From contig NC_026501.1 of assembly GCF_000182925.2 (NCBI RefSeq), positions 7,295,917-7,359,916 of the forward strand: a DNA stretch of 64,000 bases, given 5' to 3'. This stretch comes from Neurospora crassa OR74A. Its lineage: Eukaryota; Ascomycota; Sordariomycetes; Sordariales; Sordariaceae. The notes under the pieces are model-generated. The model was not told the origin of the DNA. It ran no database searches and saw only the letters and a program-made list of their open reading frames with translations. Shown piece by piece: positions 12,401 to 23,119 of the stretch. The number at the start of each line of letters is the position of its first letter. The first letter of the stretch is position 1. Both the position numbers and the translations under genes were made by a program.

Positions 12401-15400
12401 CTCGGCTTGGGCTTGAGTTTTGGTTGTCCTCGGGCCGTCGCGCCCACGGGCAGACGCAACTGATTCATAGCGAACTAGGCAGTCCACGAGCGCCAAGGTC
12501 GCTGTCGCTCACAACAGTTCGTTGGAGGTTCTTTTTCGCTTCGGTGCGTTATTCCACAGGCCAGCCTCCCAGTCTGGGTCTCTACTTAGCACTATCGAGA
12601 TGAGTCAACGAAAGCTCCCAGAAAATGCCTCCTCTCGCTTTCTATGAGTGTAGGGTCCAAAGGGTTATGAAATGAACAATATAGCAAAGTTGCTGGATAA
12701 TTGACGGCGCTGCTCCGTGGCAGATGGTTCTCTGACACTCAGTATTAACGCTGTGTACTTTTCATGAGCTGGAGTTGTAGTCATCATAAGTGCCTCGCTG
12801 GTCCCAACATTACGACACTAGGTACCCAAGACGGGCAGTATCAGCTCACAACATTCGCAACCTGAAACCAGCTGAACGAGCTAGACAGTCATGGCTCCAA
12901 ATCACCTCGCTGTGCAGCAAAGTCACGCACTTTCGTATTGCCATGACTCCATGTCTGCCAAGGTCGACGACTTCCATACACAGTGTGATCTACTGTGAAT
13001 CTGTACTCTACGTACGATGAGAGGGATCAAGGCCCTAAAACAAAAGATGTGGACCTTCGGAATAACGAAGCGAAAATCCACCTCGCATGCAGGTTTCGTG
13101 GGTTGCGGCTCTGCGAAACAACATGGGTTCTGGAAAATCGATAGGGTGCAGGATCCGTACCTTATCGATATGTAAGTCCCTTCGAGGAAAACCAACACCA
13201 GAAGTCACATATTTTCAAAGTTGGCGGAGGTTATAGTGTGGGCAACGGATTGGCACCAACTTTGACATCAACACCAAGGATCTCGCTCGCCATGAGGTCG
13301 CAGGTGTACAGAACGAGCTTCAAATGCTCAGGTGCTTTGAGGGGACACAGAATGTGTAAACATCAACCTTAGGTAAGTCTAAGATTACCTCCAGGTTTGA
13401 TTTAACACACGCCATATCATGATAGACAGCACATCGCCCAGTAGTTGGAGGTCTTTGGGAGGCCATTTTGGAAGATCCTCCCATCACCAAGGAGATAAGC
13501 TCCTGCATTCAGGTTGCAATGTCTCTTATTTCCGGCTCCTAGATAACCTTACCTCTACCCCAACGTGGATTAACATGCACAGGACGATGGATCTCCCACG
13601 CGTTTAAACTGACCGGATGTGACGGGACGATCCGGCACAGTTAGTTTGCGGTACTAGTAGGTCTTATGAAAATTTTCACGGTGGACTTTTTCCCCACGAT
13701 TCGGCTGTTACTATAGAAATTTTGCGGGCCGTACCCAAAAGCAACGGACCTCGGAAGGGTTGCCACAAAACGGTGACATTGAATTTTCCAAAGGAATGCG
13801 GAGCTCGTGGCTGGTTACATATACCTACAAGTAAAAGGAGAGTGACTGTGGTTGGTGAAAGCTATCAGATCCTGGCAGAAATCGAGGTTATGCGCAACCT
13901 ATCCACATTGGACATCAGGTTCCAGGTTTTACTGCACAACCATAGGTAGCTATAACTGCCTTCCTCTCTGTGAATTTTTTTTTTTTTTTTTCCTCGGCCC
14001 ATCTTCTTCATCGCAGTTTATATCACATAGGTGACATCATATCACGCTTCGAGATGTCTGTAAATAGGACCAAAACCTCCTCGTCCGAAACGACCAGGAC
14101 CGCGAATACCCACAAAGATCAGCAGTCTACAAGTGTTTGAAGCTTGTGTGCATGCATCAAAATGTATCTAGAACCGCCAGTGGTTGCAATGGGCAGGCTG
14201 GTGAGCATAGCATATCGGTCAACTAGGTAGGTACCTACGCTACAGTGGTTCTTTCTTAGGTGCTCTATCTAACACTGGTTACCCCTTATACGGACACTCG
14301 ATTAGTATGACCGTTTCTGTTGTACCGAGGGGGAGAATCCCGACAGTGTATAATATCGTACAGTATTCCTCTTCAGGCCTGACCAAGACTAGGGAATTCA
14401 CGCAGTATCACTTTAGTTTAGTTTCTGTCTGCGTAGGACCTCCGATCCAAGCTATGCCACAAACTGTTTATCAAAATTCCAGGGCAGGTCTGATCCAGTT
14501 CACCTTTGTCTTTGATGCTAGGTTACCTACAGTTAGGGTCTTACTTCGCCATACCTAGGTATCCGACCTTTAGTTAGGTTGAAAGTAGATATTGCAATGT
14601 GCGTATGTCCCTGTTTTGTTACCATGTTGGGATCCTCTGTCAAAGTCGTGGATAATGCGGTGTCAACAATGAAGTCGTCCGACGTTCGAAGCAAAATACG
14701 AACACTAGCAAGTCTCTTCACAGTGAGCATTTTACATAAGGGCAGCATACAACGGAGTCCGGTGTCGGTTTGAGAACTTGTTTTTTGATACCTACCCTGG
14801 ATGGGGCCTATGCTAGCCCGTCCTGGCGCCACAAGAACACCGTCAAGAAGCCGAAAAGATCACATCAGTTCGTGCCTTCCTCAGTCGACACAATTACGCT
14901 AGGGTTTGGCCATTGTCATTAATCAGCAGACATAGAAATAGGCTGGGATCAGAAACGCCTTAGCCTACAGCCCAGACGTTTCAAGCTAGGTAACCAACTT
15001 CCTAAGGCTGTATCGTGTTCAGCTTTAGCCTTCTTTATCGAAGCCTTCTGGTAGTTCCTATCTTTACTGTATGTACTTCACAAGTTTACTGGTGGCACTC
15101 TCATATCAGGATCATCTGGCTGCGCGAGGAGGATGTGCTCGTCGTTTCTTGTATAGGTAACGAAGTGGTTGGTAATATAGGTAGACAGAGGTCGGTTTGA
15201 CTGGCCAGCATTGCTAATGGACTCTCTAGGTCTTCAGAGAATCACTGCCGTACACAATTCTGAGCCGGTGATGAAGGCCATTTGTTTTCCAGGCGGCAGG
15301 CAGCGTCATAGTAGGGCTACCGTGCCCTTGAGATATTTGCGCTTCAAGTGTCCCACGAGCCCACGTGGAAAGTCTGCTGTTGGTCGTCTCAGTGGGTCTA

Positions 15401-16212
15401 TCTTTGAGTCAACTACCTAATGGGTCTCCCGTCTCAAAATGGGCTTCCCCGTATCCACTCGTCCTGTGCCTGCTTCCGGTTGTTGTGTCAACATTTAGCG
15501 GCAGGCATGCTCATCAGGACTAGAGTCGTCTTCTTCCCCTTGGCGCGGTCGAGAGTCTGAGGTGTTTCTAGCCTAGACGAGTACCATTCAGGTCCACTTG
15601 AGGTACAGTGAAGTGACTAGATACTGGCGATTGATCACCAAAAGCACTTCCTCGGACGTCAGGCAGCTTCCAGAAGTTATTTGCTGTGACGGGACTGGAC
15701 TGAATGATGACGTCGATACCTACCTCTAGGCAGAAGTGAAGTTTAAGGACAGGAGTCACAGCCGCTGTCTCTACTGCATAGTAGGGGTTCTACGCTTCTG
15801 TACGGCGGTTCAAGAAGTGCGGGGAACACTATTGTGAGGCTAAGGAAGTGATCAGCAACTTTAATTTGTGGACACCCTTGAACATGTACAGCCAATGAGA
15901 TTCCCCCTTGTGCGACATTACGGACAGTCCGCGTCAATGTAATTCCAAAATTTCCATTCACCTGCCTTAGCAGGGACCGTGCCAAATGCCTGCCGTTGCC
16001 CGCGCATTTTGTTAGCTGCGCTGAGGTATTGTGGTAGTCACCGTCCCGTGCGTGACGAGCAATTTCTTTCCACCGCGCAACAACTGAGGTGTTTGGACAA
16101 GTCTTTGGGGTTGCAAACCTCGAACCACCCTCTACCAATTCTTTTTTTCCGGCCGCCCAGCCTCAGCATCCAGTCTCGCCATTTTTTCCACCTCATAGAC
16201 AGACAAGCGACC
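9431..16212. other. Long gene-poor interval (6.8 kb)
   Basis: I found no supported gene. Open frames are all under about 135 codons, lack recognisable motifs and are mutually overlapping. The first few hundred bases should include the MFS promoter, and the last few hundred that of the zinc-module/DUF3237 gene. A TAGGTACCTAC palindromic word occurs near 14223-14237 and a 17-T tract near 13975-13991. A single-copy noncoding RNA gene could be present but cannot be recognised by eye. Confidence 0.45.
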
Positions 16213-17802
16213 ATGCCGAGGCCTATTGAGGCGGACGTGCACAGCGCGTTCATGGAATTCCGCAACGCAGGTATTTCACCCTCTCCGTTACGCCATCCTT
16301 ACCGCCCGCCATCCTTACCGCGATCGTTACCAATCGCGCGTTGTTACATCTTACATTTGATACTATCGGTGACAGTACCATACACCACCTGTCGCCGATG
16401 AATGATGATCAAGGCTGACTCGTCTCTGGATGGCTCCACCAAGCAGACGAAAAGTGCATGTCAGTTCAATGCCTCTTCTGTCACCAAGTCCGCGCAAAGA
16501 ACACCACCAGGCAGAAGCAGCATCTGGCTCAGTGCACCCAGTACCTCGCCCAGCACCCCGAGGCCGCTGCTGCCATCAAGTCTTCTCTGGAGCAGCATGC
16601 GCAGAGTCATGATGGCTCCACCGCCCACGTCTCGGGCGGCCACGGCGGCGGCGGCGTCGTCTCTCATGGTCCCGGCAGTCACGGTCACGGTCACGGTCAC
16701 GGCCACGGTCATGGCCACGGTCCCGGCCAGGACACCGGCGGTAACAACGCCAACCTGACAGCCGGTAGCCAGATGCAGAACCAGCATCCGGCCGCGACTA
16801 CTGCCGGCGCGTCCAGTGTCTATCCCGAGCCCACGTCCCTTGACCCGCACCAGCATACCAATCTGGGCTTCACCCCCAATGCTCGGATTAACGGCACCAG
16901 CACCCCCCATGGCACCGGAACCCCTATTCCTCAGCATATTCGCCCCATGTCGGGTGCATCGAGTGCTCCTCCCGCCAAGCGCCAGAAGACCAAGCAGACC
17001 AACCCCAACTTGCCCGAGATTCCTCTTGCAGAGGTCCATGCGGCCTTTGTCGAGTTCCAAGCCAAGGAGGGTGACAAGTGCCTGTCCGCCAAATGCATCT
17101 ACTGCAACCAAGTGCGTGCGAAGAACACGTCCCGCCAGCGCGAGCATCTGCTCCAGTGTCCTGGCTATCAGGCCACCATGAAGGACAGGATCCCGGCCAA
17201 CAACCTTCTTCACCACTTTGATGATGACGATGTTGCCGCATCGCTCGCTCTGCCCACCCCCACTCTTGAGCTCGACTTCCGGATGAGCATCCGGGTCAAG
17301 CCCAAGATCAACATTGGTAACGGCACCTATGGCCGTCAGAGCTGGATCTCTTGCATTGGTGGTCAATGGGCTGGTCGTTGGGGCAAGGGTAACGTCCTGG
17401 TACGTAATGCCGTCCATCCATTGACTGGCTCAGCTTGGTTTTGACATTTTGCATGCTAACATCTCGTGCTTTTCGCAGGCTAACGGTCAAGATACTCAGA
17501 CCTCTTTTAAGGAAACAGAGACGAAGATCGATGCCCGTTACCTGATCCAGACCAACGACGACCATCCTGCCCTAATTATCTGCAAGGTCGAGGGCTGGTG
17601 GGTCGGCGAGAAGGAGATCATGGAGCGTCTCCAAGACCCGGTTGCCGCAGACAACGTTGCAGCTAACCGCTACAAGCTGCGTGTCACGCTAAAGCTTGAG
17701 ACGGGCGATGAGCGCTACGAGGAGCTCAACAGCGGCGTCTGGGTCGGCAGTGGTTGCCGCCGCGGCGCCGAGATCGTCTACGACGCCTACCGCGTCAACT
17801 GA
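16213..17802 (+). CDS. Tandem BED-like CCHC zinc-module protein with C-terminal DUF3237 domain
   Basis: Three exons: 16213-16270, 16444-17399, 17479-17802; 445 aa. The acceptor after intron 1 is AAGCAG, so 16447 (444 aa) is equally possible. Two related modules each begin with a VH-x-AF-x-EF helix followed by C-x2-C-x13-H-x3-C. The first is C29, C32, H46, C50; the second is C237, C240, H254, C258. Both carry QVRAKNT(T/S)RQ between the ligands. A His-Gly dipeptide tract lies near residues 97-115. After a basic stretch (AKRQKTKQ, about residue 200) and the second finger, residues about 290-445 match DUF3237: GGQWAGRWGKGNVL, DARYLIQTND, KLETGDERYEELN, GVWVGSGCRRG, YDAYRV. The fingers and basic patch suggest nucleic-acid binding in the nucleus. 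The role of DUF3237 is not established. The fusion and the internal duplication are what is seen; a regulatory function is inference. Confidence 0.88.
16678..16728 (+). repeat. GGTCAC-type hexamer tandem encoding a His-Gly tract
   Basis: Imperfect CACGGT/CACGGC hexamers within exon 2 encode alternating Gly-His. Such a tract could bind metal ions, or be a slippage-derived linker between the two zinc modules. Confidence 0.85.
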
Positions 17803-19119
17803 TTGGGACCTGGGAGGACGGAGGAGGACTGACGAAAGGAGTGCGTTGATGTAATGCCCCTACTGCGAAAAGTCATGCTGGATCAACCGAGGCAGGACAC
17901 TCGGTTTGAACGACTTTGAGCGATCACCTTCTAATGCTTCTGTAAATGTTTATTACGGCGGTATGGCGTCCCAAACAGTGTTGCCCACTGAGACCAGAGT
18001 CACGCTTGGCTATGTTCCTCAGAGGTATGTGACAAAGAGGCTGCTTGTCCAGTGACTGGCATGTCCTTATATACAGATAGTCAAGCCATGCGTCTCGAAT
18101 CACTTCCTTGCGATGCCTCCTGATTTTTATTATGTGTGGTTTTGTTCTTTTTGTTCATCTTCTTTTTTCGTCTTCTTCTTTTGCTCTTATATTTGTCTTT
18201 TGTTGTTCCTATCATAACCATTTTTTGCTCTTTCTATACCAGCACACTACCCTTTTCGACCTTTCGATGGCCAGTTGATGGTAAATCCCTGGAGCCATAG
18301 ATCCAGTCAGAGGTACTGGACTTGCTATCAGTTCATTGCATTTATCAACGGACAGCCTTTGCCGCATCTCTTGCGCATGTCACCCACTCGTTTCCGTATC
18401 CTCAGGCTAGTGCCTCAGCACGTCAAGCCGACTCCAGGGATGAAGGATAACCGATCTCTTGACGACACGGTACCGTCAGCCCGGGAAAGTCGTGCAGATC
18501 ATGTCATCCTTCTGCACAATTCTTCAGGCTAGATCAGTACCGGTTCCGGATATATTCGGCATATTTCAACGTTGTTGAGTCCGGCGCCTTGATCCTTGCT
18601 CGTTACCTTTTCTCGTTGGTCCAGCCATCGTCGGTATTGTCAGCTTTACGGAGCAACATCAGCCTCATCAGGTCTCATCAACTCCCAATCGCAGTATTTA
18701 CCCTAACTGCCACAACATCGCCCAAAACATCTTACTCAAGCACGACTTTTGAGGTTGTCAGTTGCTGACGAGAGACGTCTGGTCACCATATACGGCGGCA
18801 AACTTAACGTCTTTCCCAAAGAAGGGTTACGTTGAAATGTCATTCATATCTTACCTCGATGTCACCAAACGGCTGGGAGTGGTCAACCTCTTACCATTTG
18901 TGACCGTCATCTTCGGTCATCTATGTTACGCCCCACTGAATACCTTTACGTCACTATCGCACACCGAAATTTACATACCGTACTATCCAGCACAGAAACA
19001 ACATATCCCCCCGCCGTTGGGGTCGTCAACTTCTCTCTGCTAGACTACGGCGACGTATCATGGGATCAGGTCACGGGAGACTAATTTCTCAATCTATTTC
19101 TCGTATGGATAATAGATTC
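17803..19119. other. 3' flank of the DUF3237 gene and spacer before the esterase pseudogene
   Basis: A pyrimidine-rich stretch (about 18120-18240) probably lies in or just past the 3' UTR. No gene is supported. The N-terminal part of the tannase-like pseudogene may extend into the right half, but I could not recognise family sequence before about 19120. Confidence 0.45.
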
Positions 19120-20370
19120 TCACTGTAGGCGATGCCTCCTTCGTGGGTGACATCAACTGGCCAGGAATCAGCGAAGAGAAACGCCACAGCGGTAACAATT
19201 TGGCGGGAAATGATCTATCCTGGGTAACGCCAGCGCGGCTCTACGACTGGCGCTACCGAGCGCTGCATGGCTCAGTTGTAGTCGGCAAGCTACTCGTCGC
19301 CCGTTACAACAGCAACTCACCAAACTATTCCTAATATGCAGCATGCACGACCGGAGGCCGCCAGGGGTTGAGAGCAATCCAATACGACGCCAGCAGCTTC
19401 GATGGCGCTCTCATCAGAGCCCCAGCCTGGGACATCTTGCACCTCATGCCATGGATCTCCAAGATCGCTGCCCAGCAACTCATCACCGCTGCAAACGGCA
19501 GGCTACGCGCTACGCAGTTATCCATCCTCGTCACCGAGGTCCTGCGCTACGCCCAAGACCGCGTCCAAGACAACATCATCAGCCAATCCGACCAATACCG
19601 CTTCGCCATATCCAAGATCATCTGCTCCTGCCCCTCCCGCTGCCTCACTCGCGCGCAAGCCGACACCGCCGGCAATATATTGGGCAACTACATTGTCAAA
19701 AGCGATGGTCGAACCGGACGATTTACAAATGCTTCACCCTCAGCTAGCTTTGAAGAACATTGGTTTGTCTGCTTCGACCCTGACGCCTTCCTCGCCGAGT
19801 ACGAATTCAGCTACGAGCGTTATTTCCTCGACAACTTCACGTCCACCCAACCCCCCTACACATGGCAAAAATACTGGAACCACGTCCATGCCGTGCTGGA
19901 CTCAGAATAGACAAACCTGGGCCAAGCTACCGCCAACCACTTCGGTGCCCTTTCCTTCCACCGAAATCACGGTGGGGAAAATGATCATGTACCATGGCCT
20001 CGCCGACGGCTTCATATCGCCCAAGGCGTCGCTAGCCTATCACAACACGACCATTTCTTCTATGAACATATTTTGAAAAAAAAAAAAAAACTCGCTCTTG
20101 GTTTTCCCTAATTCAATGTCCCGAGCATGCAACACCGATACTTCGGCAACTGGTTAACGCTCCTTGGGACTATAGCGTGCCGGGGCAGGCTTTGCAGCTA
20201 CGGATGCTGCCGGCGTTGAATACGGTGCAGAAAGCGTTTGAGGGGTGATTGGTCCCCGGGCACTTGGGTGATGAGAGATATGATGTGCTGGCGGCGTTTG
20301 CGAAGTGGATGGAGGAGGGCAGGGAGGTCGAGCAGATGGTTGCTACGGCGTTAAGGAGGATTTGAGCGGG
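19120..20370 (+). pseudogene. Tannase/feruloyl esterase family pseudogene
   Basis: Translation follows the tannase/FaeB fold in order. First comes SGNN...DLSW, then YRALHGSVVVGKLLVARY. An in-frame TAA stop (19332-19334) follows, then YAACTTGGRQGLRAIQ and SSFDGALIRAPAWDILH. A TAG stop is at 19908-19910. A frameshift near 19975 leads to GGKMIMYHGLADGFISPKAS. A further shift leads to FNVPSMQHR (about 20112) and to RYDVLAAFAKWMEEG (about 20275). In active enzymes the nucleophile is the Ser of C-S-x-G-G and the His precedes a Cys (HC). Here the Ser is Thr (CTTGG) and the Cys after His is Arg, so catalysis is lost as well as the frame. The N-terminus is not recognisable. Active relatives are secreted enzymes that hydrolyse gallate or ferulate esters of plant material. 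The alternative, an intron removing the first stop, is unlikely because family sequence continues on both sides. Confidence 0.85.
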
Positions 20371-21004
20371 ATTATAGGGGGAGGCCGAATTGTGCGTGGT
20401 CTAGACGGGCGGTTTGGGATGAGAGGGGGAATGTGGGTGTGCTTGAGGTTGGCCGGTTTCAATGTAATTAGTTTGGGCTATTTAGACGCTTTTGGGTGTT
20501 GTGGAGGAAGGAAGTTGTGTTGGTGGTTAAGCTTCTTTGTTGTATATGGCCTCTGATTTTGATTTCGATCCCATGTTTGTCTGGGTCTTCGCCTCCAGTC
20601 GAAGTCAACCGACAACTGGACAACATAGCTCCCGATGACTTTGGTCAAGCCAGTCGGGTTCTACGGGATGGACAATACTACCTCTACTAACCAACATCGC
20701 TTGGCGACCTATCTTGACCTCAGCCGCGCCACATATCCTCAGTCGATAGCCCAAACAGCCCGCCTATCATGTTGTAGGTTTTCAGGTGCGGGGTTTTCCA
20801 ACCTTGATCATAGACCGAGTGACTCGGACTTATAAAAGGTTACCTAGTACACCCCAACTTGGTTTGACAGAGCCGGCGCAGACCTGGATAGCACAAACAT
20901 CTGCGACACCGAACTACTTGGATTTTAGTTCAGCATCATTGCCTGGAAAACTCGAAGGCAACATAATAAATTCAGTGCTTTCAGGCCCGAAACCAGGATC
21001 TGAC
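20371..21004. other. Spacer, probable promoter of the CmcJ/AsaB-like gene
   Basis: No gene is supported. A continuous frame precedes the chosen ATG at 21005, but the extra residues do not resemble family N-termini. Confidence 0.4.
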
Positions 21005-23035
21005 ATGGAGACCGAAAAGCCAGCACGACACGGCCTGATTACGACGATCAATTACTACAAAGACCTAGGAGACGGGAGTGCTCCAACACCGGTCTACGTT
21101 GGGAAGTATGGAAACGTCTATTGTCTTTGTATATGGCAAACACTCCGCGTGCCCCAGGCCCAGCTTATACAGCTCCAATCCCAGAGGGGGTCATCACTCA
21201 GCAGCAACATTTGCCTAACAAAACACGCATGCTGGGGATAACACACAAGTTCCCTGAGCCTACCTTTTTGGTCCTATCCCACTTCATTTTAATCACGTTA
21301 TGAACCTCTATCCAGCCAAAGTCAAGACCATCCGCTACCCACATCCATGTCAAGTGCTAATGATTAACCTCACTCCTTTTTGCCCTCTGATTAGGGACCA
21401 AGTCACTAACAAGCGACTCATGCTGCCTGTTACCACCACCGTTACCGACGTGACGGGGGATGGCGTTGAGAAGAGCTTCACGCTTGATCAAAACGGGTTT
21501 CAGTACCTGAAGCACGTTAGCGAGTTGGCGCAAGAGGAATTCGCGGACGAGGAGAAGATCCAAAGGGAGTATTTGGCCGAGTGCGAGGGGTTCCTGAAGG
21601 AGGTGTAAGTGCAAGCTTCCTTCGTTTTGTCCCCGCTACATGTACTTGTCTCGATGGAGTCCGCGTTCTCAAGAGGTAGGTAGTCTGATGGTCAGAGGTT
21701 ATTGTTCACATGACTACAACATCCACTCTACCTACATACAGCAGACCCCATGATGTTCAGCTATCAGTCTCAAGGGGGGAGCCTTTGCGAGCGCCGGACC
21801 GCTGGCACGCATGCAACGTGTCTGCACTGACTACACCCCATGAAACCAGGCACTCTGCGAGCAGGCTCGGCAGGGTTTTATGCAGGGACAAGAAACTCGT
21901 CGAACTCCACTCCTCAGTTTTTTACCCCAACTTTCTAATTCCAAAAATAAACATAAAAACACCAAAAAACAACGTTCTAGACTCCGAAGATCTGCGCCTG
22001 TGCAGCTTACTTACCTCCAACGTGTCTTTCCTCATCCTGTACCCCCCCTTCTCCCCTTAATTTTCAGCTTGACACCCTTGATTGTCAGTTACCCACCGAG
22101 ATACTACTGCCGAGTAATAGCAGCACACGAACTAACCAAATATCCCCTTCTTCGGACCCCAAAACCAACAGCACCGGTGCATCCCGCGTCTTCGCCTTTG
22201 ACCATCGGGTCCGCCGCGGCCCTTCCGACTGGCATGAGATTCCTGTGTACAACGTGCGGCACCGGGGCCCGCTGCACCGCGCACACGTGGACCAGTCATA
22301 CGCCGGAGCGGAGATGGTATTGCGGGAGAAGGTACCCAATCCGGACGAAGTGGGAAGACTGATGCAGAGAAGATGGGGAATTGTTAATGTAGGTTGACCA
22401 ATCCCTTTTCTGTTCATCTCCCTTTGTCAGTTCATGGTCACTACCTACGTACCTACTGCCTAATGGAACTGCAATGAAGGCATGGATGGGTTCAGTAAAG
22501 CCCTTCTTTATCTCAGAGACAGCTTTGGTTGCGCTAATGTAGGTACCTCAAGGCTGAACTCCAAGTTGCACACCAACACCGGAGACACTTCCGTTACTCG
22601 TTGATAAGTCGACAGCGCGTCGTCGGAAAATACACCTCCTTCATTTTACCCGACCCCATCATGAAGGATCAAATGCACATGCAGCTAGCTCACTCTAACA
22701 CATCATAGATCTGGCGGCCCATCAAGCCCATCCACAAAGACCCTCTAGCCCTCTGCGACGCCCGCACCGTGTCCGATGCCGACCTCGTTCCGGCATCTAT
22801 CATTCTCAAAAGCGGACAGCGCAGGGAGTCTTGGACGGTCAAGGCCAACCTAGAACATCGGTGGTACTTCAAGTACCAACAACAGCCGGACGAGGTGGTG
22901 CTGATCAAGTGCTTTGATAGCGACAGTTCCCCAGGGATGGCGAGGAGGGCACCGCATTGCGCCGTTGAGGATCCAGATGCTAGAGAGGAGGATTGGAGGG
23001 AGAGCGTTGAAGTTCGGTGTCTCGTTTTCTGGTGA
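21005..23035 (+). CDS. CmcJ/AsaB/GA4-desaturase-like oxidoreductase
   Basis: Four exons: 21005-21105, 21395-21604, 22172-22388, 22709-23035; 284 aa, the usual family length. Phases join to restore family blocks across every junction: NYYKDLGDGSAPTPVYVGK, FTLDQNGFQYLKH, TGASRVFAFDHRVRRGP, HRAHVDQSY, WGIVN-IWRPIKPIHKDPLA, WYFKYQQQPDEVVLIKCFDS, RRAPH, RESVEVRCLVFW. The likely Fe(II) ligands of this 2-oxoglutarate-dioxygenase-like family are H142, D144 and H259, all present. Relatives act as hydroxylases or desaturases in fungal secondary metabolism (GA4 desaturase, AsaB, CTB9). The substrate here is unknown. What is odd is the introns: 289, 567 and 320 bp, several times the local norm and carrying intergenic-type TACCTA words. 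The gene lies between a dead esterase and a dead P450. It could be intact and spliced, or at an early stage of decay; I see no stop or frameshift in the exons. Confidence 0.85.
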
Positions 23036-23119
23036 ATTGGAAGTGCAGGTACCTTGGCAGGTACCTAGAGGTATTTAGTAATCTGTCCTCGATTCCCTGA
23101 ATTAAGTCAGATAATCCTC

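Noticed and set aside
16461-17417. 318-codon minus-strand frame
   Set aside because: Antisense shadow of exon 2 of the zinc-module/DUF3237 gene, whose own frame has clear domains.
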